From Clostridium estertheticum subsp. estertheticum (GTDB taxonomy: Bacteria > Bacillota > Clostridia > Clostridiales > Clostridiaceae): 64,000 nt of DNA. Of the stretch, positions 7,592 to 16,750 are shown piece by piece. Every line of letters begins with the position of its first letter. Positions within the stretch are counted from its first letter, which is position 1. The notes beneath the pieces were generated by a model, which was given only the letters and a program-made list of their open reading frames with translations, did not search any database and was not told the origin of the DNA. The DNA lies in NCBI RefSeq assembly GCF_001877035.1, contig NZ_CP015756.1, forward strand, positions 1,045,001 through 1,109,000, in the 5' to 3' direction. The position numbers and the translations under genes were made by a program.

Positions 7592-8974
7592 ATGACAAAA
7601 ACAATTATAAGAATACAAAAGATTGAACTTACGGGGTTTAAGAATATTCAGGAGGGAATTATAGATTTGTCAGGTTATAGACAAAAAAAATATTATAGTG
7701 CTAAATCAGATATAATTGGGATTTATGGACAAAATGGTTCAGGAAAAACCACTATAGTAGAAGCTTTTAAATTATTTAAAATAATAGCAAGTGGTGAAAA
7801 ATTACCAGAAGATATTAAAAATTATATACACGAATTAGAAGAATCAGCTACATTAAAATTTGTTTTCTATATTGAACTAAAAGATCAAAGGTTATTAGTG
7901 TATTACCAGTTTTCCCTAAGGCGAAAAGAAGGGTTTGCAGAATTATATAATGAGAAGTTAAGTTATTCTCAAATAAATGAGGATAATAAAAAAAGAAAAA
8001 TTGATATAATCGAATATCTTATAGATTTAAAGGATACATATATATTGCCGAAGGCTCGTTATAACGAGTTAATAAGAAATAATAAAGAAAATGAATTTAA
8101 TCTTGAAGTGGGTAAAAGGTTATCGATAAAGGAAAAAACATCTTTTATTTTTAACGATAGTTTGGAAGAAATTTTTAAAAGTAATTCTATGAGCAATGAT
8201 TATTTTAATGTTATTAATGTTATTAAACATTTTGCTAGAGTAAATTTATTTGTAATAACCAATGAACATTCAGCAACTATAAGCCTTAATTATATGCCAT
8301 TAAGTTTTAGAATGGAGGATGAGGACTGTGTAACTAGTGGAGATATCGCAATTAACCTACTCGGAACGTCAAATATAGATAAAAAAAGGTATAATATAGC
8401 GACAAGAATTATAAAACAGTTGAATATGGTGTTAAGCACTATTATTCCTAATTTACAGTTAGAGATTAATAATTTAGGAAATGAGATATCTAAAAATGGA
8501 AAAGAAGTAGTAAGAATACAATTACTTTCAATTAAAAAAGATATAAAGATTCCTTTGAAATATGAATCTGAAGGTATTAAAAAGATAATTTCTATTTTAA
8601 GCACCTTAATCTCCATGTTTAATAACCCAGCAATTTGTTTAATAGTTGATGAACTTGATGCTGGTATATTTGAGTATTTGTTAGGGGAATTATTAAAGAT
8701 AATTGAGCAAGAAGGAAAAGGTCAATTTATATTTACGTCACACAATCTACGACCACTCGAGATGTTAGAAAAAGAATCATTGGTATTTAGTACGACTAAT
8801 CCTCAGAACAGATTTATAAGAATAATGAATGTAAAAAGTAACAATAATCTACGAAATGTATATTTGCGTGGGGTTGATTTGGGTGGACTTAATGAGTGTA
8901 TATATGAAGAGACTAATAGTTTTGAGATTGCACACGCATTTAGAAAAGCTGGTGACATTCTTTATGAAGAGTAA
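7592..8974 (+). CDS. AAA/ABC-type ATPase of a two-gene defence-like module
   Basis: The 460-aa protein has the complete ATPase set of the AAA_15/AAA_21 (OLD/RecF-like) families: Walker A GQNGSGKTT (46-54), a signature-like SEGIKK near residue 325, Walker B CLIVDELDAG near residues 347-356 and the switch histidine in FTSHNL near residue 382. The middle is long and charged with no recognisable domain. It overlaps the next gene by 11 bases, so the two are translationally coupled. ATPase plus TOPRIM pairs of this size are typical of PARIS (AriA/AriB), RloAB/AbiL and related anti-phage systems. ATG 7592 is preferred to GTG 7583 because GGAGTGG lies 5 bases upstream. Family-level identity is uncertain; ATPase call is firm. 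Confidence 0.85.
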   Translation: MTKTIIRIQKIELTGFKNIQEGIIDLSGYRQKKYYSAKSDIIGIYGQNGSGKTTIVEAFKLFKIIASGEKLPEDIKNYIHELEESATLKFVFYIELKDQRLLVYYQFSLRRKEGFAELYNEKLSYSQINEDNKKRKIDIIEYLIDLKDTYILPKARYNELIRNNKENEFNLEVGKRLSIKEKTSFIFNDSLEEIFKSNSMSNDYFNVINVIKHFARVNLFVITNEHSATISLNYMPLSFRMEDEDCVTSGDIAINLLGTSNIDKKRYNIATRIIKQLNMVLSTIIPNLQLEINNLGNEISKNGKEVVRIQLLSIKKDIKIPLKYESEGIKKIISILSTLISMFNNPAICLIVDELDAGIFEYLLGELLKIIEQEGKGQFIFTSHNLRPLEMLEKESLVFSTTNPQNRFIRIMNVKSNNNLRNVYLRGVDLGGLNECIYEETNSFEIAHAFRKAGDILYEE

Positions 8975-9698
8975 AAAAATTGTTTTATTTATAGTTGAGG
9001 GAGTAACTGATAGAAATTCATTTGCATTGGTTTTATCTAAAATAATTGAAAAAGATAAAATTGTTAGGTTTAAAGTTATTCACGGTGATATTACAACGCA
9101 AAATGGAGTTAGTGCGAGTAATATTTACGCTAAAATTACAGATTATATAAAGGAGTTTATATCTAGTGACATGTATAAGAAAAGTGATATTTCAAACGTA
9201 ATTCATTTAGTAGATACTGACGGTGCATTTATAAATGATGAACAAGTTCTGCAAAAGGACACGAATGGTAGTATTGAGTATAACACTCAGAATATATATG
9301 CAAAAAATACTGATAATATAAAAAAGCGTAATAAACAAAAATCACAAATTCTAAGTAAGCTCGCAACTACGAATATGGTATATGCAAACTTAAGCTACCG
9401 GGTATATTTCTTTTCTTCTAATTTAGAACATGTAATTCATAATATACAAGTCGTTAATGATGATGATAAACGGCGGTTTGCTGAAAAATTTGAAGACGAA
9501 TTTATAACAAACCCCATTAGTTTTATTGAATTTATGAATAATCCGGAATTTGCTATTAATGCTGAGTATAAAGATACCTGGGAGTTTATAAAAAAAGATA
9601 CAAATTCTCTAAAACGATTTACTAATTTTAATTTATATCTTAACGACATTTCAGAAGGAAAGTCTCCCACTTCTATAAGTGGGAGTAACTTATCTTAG
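8964..9698 (+). CDS. TOPRIM-like protein, probable nuclease effector of the ATPase module
   Basis: The true start is the ATG at 8964, inside the end of the ATPase gene; the longer frame from 8856 only reads through that gene. The 244-aa product begins with KIVLFIVEGVTDR, matching the glutamate-bearing first motif of TOPRIM domains (E12), and has IHLVDTDGAF with the DxD pair near residues 84-86. Further on, FFSSNLEHVIHN (about residue 156) resembles the SNxxxE segment of RloB/DUF4435-type proteins. TOPRIM partners of such ATPases are usually nucleases that act on tRNA or DNA upon phage sensing. Function is inferred from motifs and coupling; no closer family could be named. Confidence 0.72.
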   Translation: MKSKKIVLFIVEGVTDRNSFALVLSKIIEKDKIVRFKVIHGDITTQNGVSASNIYAKITDYIKEFISSDMYKKSDISNVIHLVDTDGAFINDEQVLQKDTNGSIEYNTQNIYAKNTDNIKKRNKQKSQILSKLATTNMVYANLSYRVYFFSSNLEHVIHNIQVVNDDDKRRFAEKFEDEFITNPISFIEFMNNPEFAINAEYKDTWEFIKKDTNSLKRFTNFNLYLNDISEGKSPTSISGSNLS

Positions 9699-9708
9699 CA
9701 GAAATAAA

Positions 9709-9748
9709 ACTTCAGTGGGATTTTAAATTTCCTTCTGAAGTCGTTAAT
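9709..9748. repeat. Dispersed 40-bp hairpin repeat, copy 1
   Basis: The hairpin ACTTCA...CTGAAGT matches bases 58698-58737 at 32 of 40 positions without gaps, including unpaired flanks. It lies directly next to the second dispersed repeat (9749-9780). It may serve as a terminator for the ATPase/TOPRIM pair. Confidence 0.5.
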
Positions 9749-9780
9749 GCAGCTCCCCAGGAGATGATTTAACACAATAA
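9749..9780. repeat. Dispersed 32-bp intergenic repeat, copy 2
   Basis: Matches 1234-1265 at 26 of 32 positions. It follows the hairpin repeat at 9709-9748 without a gap, so this intergenic stretch is built of two elements that each recur elsewhere in the window. Confidence 0.45.
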
Positions 9781-9802
9781 AGATTGAATAAATTACAAAA
9801 AT

Positions 9803-9845
9803 AAAATAGACTACCAAACGGTAGTCTGTCTACTTTATTTTTGTA
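9803..9845. terminator. Terminator hairpin between the TOPRIM gene and the permease gene
   Basis: AGACTACC pairs with GGTAGTCT around AAAC, extended by A/T pairs, with TTTATTTTT on the plus side and a matching A-run on the other side; it can serve both convergent genes. Confidence 0.75.
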
Positions 9846-9848
9846 ATA

Positions 9849-11240
9849 TTATTTTTCTTTTTGAAGTAAACTGTGATGTCTACTATACACAAAGTAAATC
9901 ACTATTCCAATTAATAACCAAATTATAAATCTAATCCATGTAACTAGTGGTAAGGCTGACATTAAATAAATACAAGCAAGTGCAGAAATGATAGGTAGAA
10001 CTGGTACCCATGGACACTTAAATTTTCTTTCAATATTCGGCATAGTTTTTCTAAGAACTATAACTCCTATTGAAACTAGAATGAATGCAAATAATGTACC
10101 TATATTGCATAGTTTTATTATTTCATCTAATGGTAGAAAACCGGCCATTATTCCAGCAATACTACCTGTTATTATTGTGCAAAGAGTAGGGGTTTTGTGA
10201 ATAGGGTGTACCTTTGAAAAAACCTTTGGAAGTAACCCATCTCTTGACATAACCATAAATACTCTAATTTGTCCATAAAGCATTACAAGTAGTGTTGAAA
10301 TCATACCGATAACTGCTCCAGTTCCAACAAGGGCTGCTCCCCAATTGATGCCAAATCTTGCAAGAGCTCCTGGAACAGCATTGTTCTCAATTATTTCTTT
10401 ATATGGAACCATACCAGTTATAACAAGTGCAACTGCAATGTAAAGTATAATTACTATACCTAGGCAAATTGCAAGTCCACGTGGTACATCCCTCTTTGGG
10501 TTTATAGTTTCTTCGGCAGCAGTTGAAACTGCGTCAAAACCAATATATGCAAAGAATATAATCGAAGCACCAGCCATAACACCACTCCAACCAAATGGAG
10601 CAAATGGTTTATAGTTAGCTACATTAATATGGAATACTCCAAGTATCACAAATAAAATAATTACACCGACTTTTATCAAAACAATTTTATTATTCAATTT
10701 TGCACTTTCTTTTATGCCTATAAATAATATCCAAGTTACAAACATAGTTATAAGAACAGCAGGCATGTCAATAATTCCACCAGCTGAGGGAGTTTTAATT
10801 ATTGCATTAGGCAAATTTAGACCTGCGGAACTTAATAAACCTACAAAGGTTCCTGACCATCCAGATGCAACTGCAGCGGAAGAAACCAAATACTCAAGCA
10901 TTAAGTCCCATCCTATAATCCAAGCTATTAATTCGCCAAAGGCAACATAAGAGTATGCATAGGTACTTCCCGCAACTGGAAACATTGTAGCAAGTTCAGA
11001 ATAAGTAAGAGCGCAAAGGGCACTTATTACCGCGGCTACTATAAATGATAAAACAACTGCAGGCCCTGCTAGATGAGCTCCAACACCAGTTGAAACAAAG
11101 ATCCCTGTACCAACAACTGCACCTATTCCAAGTGCTGCAAGGTCTTTTGATGTAAGATTCTTCTTTAAATCTGATTTTTCGGCTGAATGTAACATTTGTT
11201 CTAAGGTTTTCTTTTTCCAAATATCCATAAATTTTTTCAC
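9849..11240 (-). CDS. APC-superfamily amino acid permease (CAT-like)
   Basis: A 463-aa integral membrane protein with about 12 membrane segments. The first helix carries the glycine-rich substrate motif GIGAVVGTGIF, followed by the GPAVVLSF helix and TYSELATMFPVAGSTY, all typical of the cationic amino acid transporter branch (YfnA-like) of APC permeases. It should import or exchange amino acids across the cytoplasmic membrane with protons or a counter-substrate; the substrate cannot be told. AAAGGAG-type sequence precedes the ATG on the minus strand. It stands alone, between a convergent terminator and a long intergenic region. Confidence 0.9.
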   Translation of the reverse strand: MKKFMDIWKKKTLEQMLHSAEKSDLKKNLTSKDLAALGIGAVVGTGIFVSTGVGAHLAGPAVVLSFIVAAVISALCALTYSELATMFPVAGSTYAYSYVAFGELIAWIIGWDLMLEYLVSSAAVASGWSGTFVGLLSSAGLNLPNAIIKTPSAGGIIDMPAVLITMFVTWILFIGIKESAKLNNKIVLIKVGVIILFVILGVFHINVANYKPFAPFGWSGVMAGASIIFFAYIGFDAVSTAAEETINPKRDVPRGLAICLGIVIILYIAVALVITGMVPYKEIIENNAVPGALARFGINWGAALVGTGAVIGMISTLLVMLYGQIRVFMVMSRDGLLPKVFSKVHPIHKTPTLCTIITGSIAGIMAGFLPLDEIIKLCNIGTLFAFILVSIGVIVLRKTMPNIERKFKCPWVPVLPIISALACIYLMSALPLVTWIRFIIWLLIGIVIYFVYSRHHSLLQKEK

Positions 11241-11740
11241 TCCTTTAATTAAATTTTAATTTTACTTAAATTATTTTGTTGATATAAAAACTAAAGTTTT
11301 ATGTACTAATATTGTCCGTTCTTTATTTGGATTATTTGTATTTAAAACTATAAAAAGAAATGAATGTAATACTATATTATGCATAAAAAATATTATTAGA
11401 ATTCATTATATAGAAAATTTGAAAAATTAGAAAGGGTTAAATATAGCTTGTTAAGCTAATTCGTTTGATTATATATATAATACTATAATATAATGACATT
11501 TTCTAAGTTTTAATATGCAGTTACAACATTGACAAAATGTTTTAATTTTATTTGGATAACAAGTAAAATAGTAGTAAAAATTATTAATATATTATTAATA
11601 TAAAGGGATATTTTTTTAATATAAAGGGATATAATACGAATATAGACAATTTGGTATATTTTTATTATAATATACTTAATTTGTAAAAAAAAGTATCGGT
11701 AGTTTCTTAGTTTGAAATTATGATTAAAGGAGATATGAAT
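11241..11740. other. 500-bp intergenic region with a 17-bp direct repeat and a promoter
   Basis: Very AT-rich, with no open frame worth calling. It holds the divergent upstream regions of the permease and the esterase. TTAATATAAAGGGATAT occurs twice in direct orientation (11595-11611 and 11616-11632, 21-bp period), just upstream of a good promoter with TAGACA (11643-11648) and TATAAT (11666-11671) 17 bp apart. Two turns between the repeats would suit an activator binding one face of the DNA; the factor is unknown. Confidence 0.6.
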
Positions 11741-12568
11741 ATGATAAATAAGACTATTGATTTGTGGGGTGAATTTCCATATAAAAATAAAGGAAATGAT
11801 GATTTTAGACCAACTTTAGATACATATTTACTTAATGGAGATAAAATAAGGGGAGCTGTTTTAATATGCCCAGGAGGGGCATATGCTTATACATCATTAA
11901 GAGAAGCTGAACCTATAGCTATTAAATTTAACGCTGCGGGCTTTCATGCATTTGTTTTATATTATAGTGTTGCTCCAAACAAGTATCCACAATCATTGCT
12001 AGATTTATCAAGGGCAATGTGTATACTTCGTGAAAATTCTAAAGAGTGGAAAATAGATGTTAATAAAATTGCGGTGTGTGGCTTTTCCGCAGGTGGGCAT
12101 TTAGCTTCAAGTCTTGGAGTTTATTGGGATGAGTCTTATTTAAAAGGGGTACCTGGAATTGAGGTAGGTAAAAATAATCCAAATGCTCAAATTTTATGTT
12201 ATCCTGTAATAACATCAGGAGTATTTACTCATGAAAACTCACTTTGCAATTTGATAGGAGATAATGCCAGCGAGTCATTAAAGGAGAAGATGTCATTAGA
12301 ACATAATGTTTCAGAGAAAACACCACCTACATTTTTATGGCATACATTTGAAGATGACTCAGTACCGGTTGAAAATACATTGTTATTTGCTAAGGCGTTA
12401 AGAAACAAAAAAATACCTTTTGAATTACACATATACCCAGAAGGACCACATGGGTTATCGCTTGCTAATGAAGAAACTAGGGAAGAAGGAAAAGGGGTTT
12501 ATCCCAATGTTGCTACTTGGATGGAATTGTGTATTACGTGGTTAACTAATCTATTCTCAAAGAAATAG
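11741..12568 (+). CDS. Alpha/beta hydrolase, acetyl-xylan-esterase-like
   Basis: The 275-aa protein shows the oxyanion motif CPGGAYAYTS near residue 45, the nucleophile elbow GFSAGGH near residue 114, an acid loop FEDDSVPVENT and a late GPHGLSL histidine, forming the triad of the BD-FAE/xylanase-esterase branch of alpha/beta hydrolases. No signal peptide is present, so it acts in the cytosol, probably removing acetyl groups from imported sugars or similar esters. Start ATG 11741 is chosen because AAAGGAG ends 8 bases before it; ATG 11735 would be too close. It has its own promoter (11643-11671). Confidence 0.87.
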   Translation: MINKTIDLWGEFPYKNKGNDDFRPTLDTYLLNGDKIRGAVLICPGGAYAYTSLREAEPIAIKFNAAGFHAFVLYYSVAPNKYPQSLLDLSRAMCILRENSKEWKIDVNKIAVCGFSAGGHLASSLGVYWDESYLKGVPGIEVGKNNPNAQILCYPVITSGVFTHENSLCNLIGDNASESLKEKMSLEHNVSEKTPPTFLWHTFEDDSVPVENTLLFAKALRNKKIPFELHIYPEGPHGLSLANEETREEGKGVYPNVATWMELCITWLTNLFSKK

Positions 12569-12823
12569 AATAAAATTTTATAAGAACATATTTTTAGCCT
12601 AACCACCCATTTTCAAAGCGTTCCACAAAACTAGTCATAGATTGTTCATAAAATTGACACTTAAATGCAATAATTATTTGTTACTATAATTAATAGATAC
12701 AGAGGAACTAAATAATAAATCCTCGAAACAACATAATCAACATATCACTAAAGATTAATATCAAGTGAGTATCAAAAGCAATTAATTATATAGCCTTTAA
12801 GGGCGGAATGGAGACAAATTAAT

Positions 12824-13255
12824 ATGGAACATAACGTAAAAGATACATCAAAAAAATCTGCTTTTTCAATCCTTTTATTTATATCTGCCATAATTGTAGC
12901 AATCTTAGGAGTGGCACTATTAGTTGATAATATCTACTTGTATAACACTAGTTTTGCTCAAGCTGTAACTCAAGGTTATCCAGTTGCTACGGTAAGAAAG
13001 ACATTAATGACATCACAATTGTTACCAGGAATATTCCAACCAATTGCCATGTATGGTGGAATTGCATTACTTCTAGTAGCAGTGGGTAAAATCAGTGATA
13101 AAGTTTCTAAATATTTAACAGTTTTAACTAAAAAAGAGATTTGCGATGATATTACTCATGAAAATTGTGAAGATCAAGATGTTGCTAATGTAGAAAATAT
13201 AGAAACAACTAATCCAGAAGAAATATCGGATAAAACTCAAAAAAATATAGACTAA
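12824..13255 (+). CDS. Small membrane protein of unknown function
   Basis: 143 aa, two predicted membrane helices (about residues 12-36, SAFSILLFISAIIVAILG, and 67-88, PIAMYGGIALLLVAVG) joined by an outer loop of some 30 residues with NTSFAQAVTQGYP, and an acidic cytosolic tail rich in Glu, Asp and Asn. No family was recognised. GGAG lies 10 bases before the ATG. It is followed by a good terminator and preceded by 255 bases of non-coding DNA holding TTGACA (12654) and TATAAT (12685) at a spacing too wide for a standard promoter. Confidence 0.75.
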   Translation: MEHNVKDTSKKSAFSILLFISAIIVAILGVALLVDNIYLYNTSFAQAVTQGYPVATVRKTLMTSQLLPGIFQPIAMYGGIALLLVAVGKISDKVSKYLTVLTKKEICDDITHENCEDQDVANVENIETTNPEEISDKTQKNID

Positions 13256-13263
13256 AAATAAGG

Positions 13264-13305
13264 AAGGTCTTGTCTTAGCAATTAGCTAGGGCGAGACCTT
13301 TTTTA
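13264..13305 (+). terminator. Terminator after the small membrane protein gene
   Basis: AAGGTCTTG...CGAGACCTT with wobble pairs forms a long stem followed by TTTTTT. Confidence 0.85.
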
Positions 13306-13327
13306 TGGTTAGTTTGAAAATTATAAA

Positions 13328-14335
13328 TTATTTTATATCTATAACTGCGTTTTTATCTACGATATTCCACCAAGTCTTTCCTGGATTTAAAGGTAAAATA
13401 TTCCCTTTTTCATCTGTTAGTAGTGTTTTTGAAGTTGTAGTTTTTTTAGTCCAAAACATTTTAACATATTTGCCATTACTTATAACATAACCATTTCCTG
13501 TGCCCACAAGTTTAATGTCTAAATGACTCCCATCTACTTGAGTTTTAATTGTAGTTATTTGGACAACTACATTTTTAACGCTTAAGGGAAGTTTATTTTC
13601 TTTATCAGTAGAAGATTTTCCATCCATGCTTTTTAGGTAAAGTCCATTTTTATAAGTGTATCTAGTATTGTAATATTTATTTAAAGTTAATAATATATCT
13701 GATGCTTTATTTAGTTTAGTATTATCCCAATAGCTTTTATCAAATTTTAATGTATCCCTAGGTGAGTACACAAATTTTTTAATTTTGATAAGCTCTCTTA
13801 ATTTATCTGTGGAGGTATAAAGGTTATGAGGAGCTTTCCTTATCGAATCCCTCCAATAGGTAGAGGCATTCGTCATTTCGTTCATGCTCATTAATTTTTC
13901 TCCATTTATTTTAAGAAGAGCTTCTTCGCTTCCACCACAATGAGCAAAAGGCAAATTATATTCCTTTGAAATATCTAAGAAATAAGCCCGAGCGCTTCTA
14001 ATTGGTCCAATCTTTTTTGGACTCTCCTTTTGAAACAATGTTATAAACCTAGGAATTCCACCCTCTGCCATGGTTTCATAAACTATGTCTGCATCATTTA
14101 ATCCAGATTGAGGTCTTGCATCTAAAGAGTTTTCGATTATTGCAAGTGCAGCAATATTAGAGAAGACTTCCTTTGTTACCTCTTCACCAGTATAGGGTGA
14201 GATATATTTTTGAGAGGTTTTTACAGCGGGTTTTGGTTTGAGTTGTATTGTAGTATCAACTTTTTTGCCACACCCCTGGGATAAAAAAAACATTGAAACA
14301 AGTATACATAATACTAGTTTAGATTTATTTTTCAA
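13328..14335 (-). CDS. DUF3048 domain lipoprotein (YerB-like)
   Basis: The 335-aa protein starts with a lipoprotein signal (KSKLVLCILVSMFFLSQGC, cysteine near residue 22), so it is probably anchored outside the membrane. The mature part matches the two-part DUF3048 family, with ALAIIENSLDARPQSGL, ADIVYETMAEGGIPRF and IGPIRSARAYFL in the N-terminal half and a C-terminal beta-rich part ending with GKTWWNIVD. B. subtilis YerB is the best-known relative; its role is not established. It is transcribed alone, towards a convergent terminator region. Confidence 0.88.
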   Translation of the reverse strand: MKNKSKLVLCILVSMFFLSQGCGKKVDTTIQLKPKPAVKTSQKYISPYTGEEVTKEVFSNIAALAIIENSLDARPQSGLNDADIVYETMAEGGIPRFITLFQKESPKKIGPIRSARAYFLDISKEYNLPFAHCGGSEEALLKINGEKLMSMNEMTNASTYWRDSIRKAPHNLYTSTDKLRELIKIKKFVYSPRDTLKFDKSYWDNTKLNKASDILLTLNKYYNTRYTYKNGLYLKSMDGKSSTDKENKLPLSVKNVVVQITTIKTQVDGSHLDIKLVGTGNGYVISNGKYVKMFWTKKTTTSKTLLTDEKGNILPLNPGKTWWNIVDKNAVIDIK

Positions 14336-14537
14336 AATAAATATAACCTCCCTTAGTTTTAAGTGTCATAATATCTGGTCATAATAAATCTTTCTACAAG
14401 TCATAGACAATTACCTTTATATTTAATAATTTTTTTTGCGAAATATCTATTATAATATAAAAACTTATACTATAATAGATATTAATAAAGAATAAGTATT
14501 AAAGACTATAAAAATAATATGTTGAGAGGTGATTTTT

Positions 14538-15983
14538 ATGTATGATGTAACTATTATAGGAGCAGGAGTAGTTGGAGCAGCTATTGCAAGAGAACTTTCA
14601 AGGTATGATTTAAAAATATGTATTTTAGAAAAAGAAGATGATGTTGCAACCAAGGCGTCGAAAGCAAATAGTGGGATAGTTCATGGTGGATATGCAGCAA
14701 AGTATGGTACATTAAAAGGACAATTGTGTGGAAAAGGGAATAAAATGTATAAGGCACTTGATAAAGAATTAAATTTTGGATATCGGAAAACAGGAGCTTT
14801 GGTAATTGGATTTAATGAGAGTGATGAGAAAAGGATTACTGAGCTATACGAGAACGGTCTAAAACTTGGATGCGATGATTTGGAGATTATAAAAGGTGAG
14901 AAGTTAAAAGAGATAGAGCCATACTTAAATAGTGAAGTAAAGGTAGCACTTTATGCTAAAAGTGTAGGGGTTACATCACCTTATGAATTTACAATTGCAT
15001 TAGTTGAAAATGCAATAACTAATGGTGTTGAACTTAAGCTAGAGAATGAAGTAATGAGTATAGAAAAATTGGAAGAAAAATTTATGGTTCATACTAATAA
15101 GGAAGATATCGAATCAAGGTACATTATAAATGCTGCCGGACTTCATAGTGATAAAATATCTAATATGGTAGGAATCGATGATTTTAAAATAGTACCAAAG
15201 AGAGGTCAATATATTTTAATGGGAAAAGATCAAGGTCATCTTGTAAATACTGTTATTTTTCAAGTTCCTACAGATAAGGGGAAAGGAATACTTGTAACTA
15301 CAACATATCATGGTAATTTTATGATTGGGCCTAATGCAGAGGAAGTTGATAATACAGAAGATGTATCAACTAATGAGAATAGTTTAAAGGATGTAATTAC
15401 TGCTGCTAGAATGTCCATACCTGATTTTAATATTCAAAAGGCATTAACTACTTTTTCAGGTATAAGAGCCACTAGTAGTACAGGGGATTTTATCATTGAG
15501 GAAAGCAGAGTTAAAAGATTCGTAAATGTTGCTGGGATAGATTCACCAGGACTTACATCATCACCTGCAATTGCGAAGATGGTTGTAGATATAATTAAGA
15601 ATTTAGAGGGAAATCTTAAACTGAAAAATAGTTTTAATCCAAATAGAAATGGAATAGTAATAAAGAAAGATAAGAATTTTGATGGAAAAGTTGATGATGA
15701 AAATAAAGAAAAGAATATAATATGCAGATGTGAGCAGGTTACAGAGTCAGAAATTATTGACGCTATTCACAGAAATATACCAATTAATTCTACAGACGCT
15801 ATAAAAAGACGTACAAGAGCAGGAATGGGAACTTGCCAAGGTAATTTTTGTCAAAGAAGAGTTAAGGCTATAATAGCAAGAGAACTTAATATTTCAGAGG
15901 ATAAAGTTACTGTAAGGGGAAATAGTAATTCTAAATCACCAGTTAAAGCGGAAATAAATTTAATTAGGAAAGCTAAATATTAA
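14538..15983 (+). CDS. GlpA/LhgO-like FAD-dependent oxidoreductase with BFD-type [2Fe-2S] domain
   Basis: 481 aa. The N-terminus VTIIGAGVVGAAIAREL is a dinucleotide-binding GxGxxG fold for FAD (DAO family), followed by KASKANSGIVHGGY. The C-terminal part has CRCEQVTE and GTCQGNFC, the cysteine set of BFD-like [2Fe-2S] domains found in anaerobic glycerol-3-phosphate dehydrogenase GlpA. Oxidation of glycerol-3-phosphate or a 2-hydroxyacid is likely. In related clostridia the gene often sits with a second oxidoreductase and a DUF1667 protein; here it is alone. ATG 14538 is preferred over GTG 14529, since GAGAGGTG lies just before it. Confidence 0.87.
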   Translation: MYDVTIIGAGVVGAAIARELSRYDLKICILEKEDDVATKASKANSGIVHGGYAAKYGTLKGQLCGKGNKMYKALDKELNFGYRKTGALVIGFNESDEKRITELYENGLKLGCDDLEIIKGEKLKEIEPYLNSEVKVALYAKSVGVTSPYEFTIALVENAITNGVELKLENEVMSIEKLEEKFMVHTNKEDIESRYIINAAGLHSDKISNMVGIDDFKIVPKRGQYILMGKDQGHLVNTVIFQVPTDKGKGILVTTTYHGNFMIGPNAEEVDNTEDVSTNENSLKDVITAARMSIPDFNIQKALTTFSGIRATSSTGDFIIEESRVKRFVNVAGIDSPGLTSSPAIAKMVVDIIKNLEGNLKLKNSFNPNRNGIVIKKDKNFDGKVDDENKEKNIICRCEQVTESEIIDAIHRNIPINSTDAIKRRTRAGMGTCQGNFCQRRVKAIIARELNISEDKVTVRGNSNSKSPVKAEINLIRKAKY

Positions 15984-16007
15984 GATAATAAATCTAAGTT
16001 AGAATGA

Positions 16008-16043
16008 AAAAAAGAGCAAAGATCATTTTATGAACCTTGCTCT
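16008..16043. terminator. Hairpin between the GlpA-like gene and thiT
   Basis: AGAGCAA pairs with TTGCTCT over an imperfect inner stem, with A-run before it, so it best terminates the minus-strand thiT transcript and may serve both. Confidence 0.6.
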
Positions 16044-16060
16044 AATGTTTGAGTAAAAAA

Positions 16061-16705
16061 TTAACTTAAGCTAGGTTTGTTTACAACTAGTTTTGATAAA
16101 CGTTTTATAGGTAAAATAGCAATAATTATACAGGTGATTATTGCTTCGAGACCCATGTATGAGCCGTTATATAAAAGGGAATATAAATAAACTGAAGTTC
16201 CCTTTGGAGCAGAGGTAGCGAAAAATACCACGCCGGATATAAAATGGCATGCAAATCTTGCTAGCATTGCACAGATTACTCCGATAAGTATTCCTGTAAT
16301 TTTAAAGGATCTAAAGTATCCTGCTATTCCAATTGCCATAAAAGGAAGAGGATAATCAAATAATACTTGGACTGGGTGGACTGCAAAAGGAGATAATATG
16401 AAATTTATTATTCCAAATAAAAAGCCTGTTAGAAAACCAACTTCAGGGCCATAAAACAATGCTATTAGTACTATTGGGACCATACTTCCAGCAGTTACGC
16501 TACCACCTTGTGGTAATTTCATAATAGTAATAAATTGTAATGAAGTAGCTAATGCGATAGATACACCAACTAAAGTTATCATTTGCGTAGTAAACTTAAT
16601 CTTTCTAACTTTTAAGATAACATAAATTAATATTAAAACTCCGAGTAGTGCAAAAAGAGCAATGGGGCTTTTGGTAATTTCAGTGATTCTTTCATTTAAA
16701 GACAT
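16061..16705 (-). CDS. thiT: Thiamine ECF transporter substrate-binding subunit ThiT
   Basis: A 214-aa membrane protein with about six helices, GS..VPIVLIALFYGPEVGFLTGFLFGI in the middle and a C-terminal YNGSYMGLEAI segment, matching the ThiT S-component family. It captures thiamine for import by the shared ECF ATPase/T module encoded elsewhere. A TPP riboswitch and terminator lie directly upstream on the same strand, which makes thiamine or a precursor the almost certain substrate. The N-terminal helix is longer than in the shortest ThiT proteins. Single-gene transcript. Confidence 0.93.
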   Translation of the reverse strand: MSLNERITEITKSPIALFALLGVLILIYVILKVRKIKFTTQMITLVGVSIALATSLQFITIMKLPQGGSVTAGSMVPIVLIALFYGPEVGFLTGFLFGIINFILSPFAVHPVQVLFDYPLPFMAIGIAGYFRSFKITGILIGVICAMLARFACHFISGVVFFATSAPKGTSVYLYSLLYNGSYMGLEAIITCIIIAILPIKRLSKLVVNKPSLS

Positions 16706-16750
16706 TTATATAACCTCCATGTATTGTGCCTTAGAGGTATTATGGTGAAA

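Noticed and set aside
8856-8963. Upstream extension of the TOPRIM-like gene
   Set aside because: The first 36 residues only re-read the end of the ATPase gene in another frame; the TOPRIM motif starts right after ATG 8964.
9664-9685. CTCCCACTT/AAGTGGGAG hairpin at the end of the TOPRIM gene as terminator
   Set aside because: It lies before the stop codon and has no T-run; a coding-end hairpin of unknown meaning, weaker than the hairpins at 9709 and 9803.
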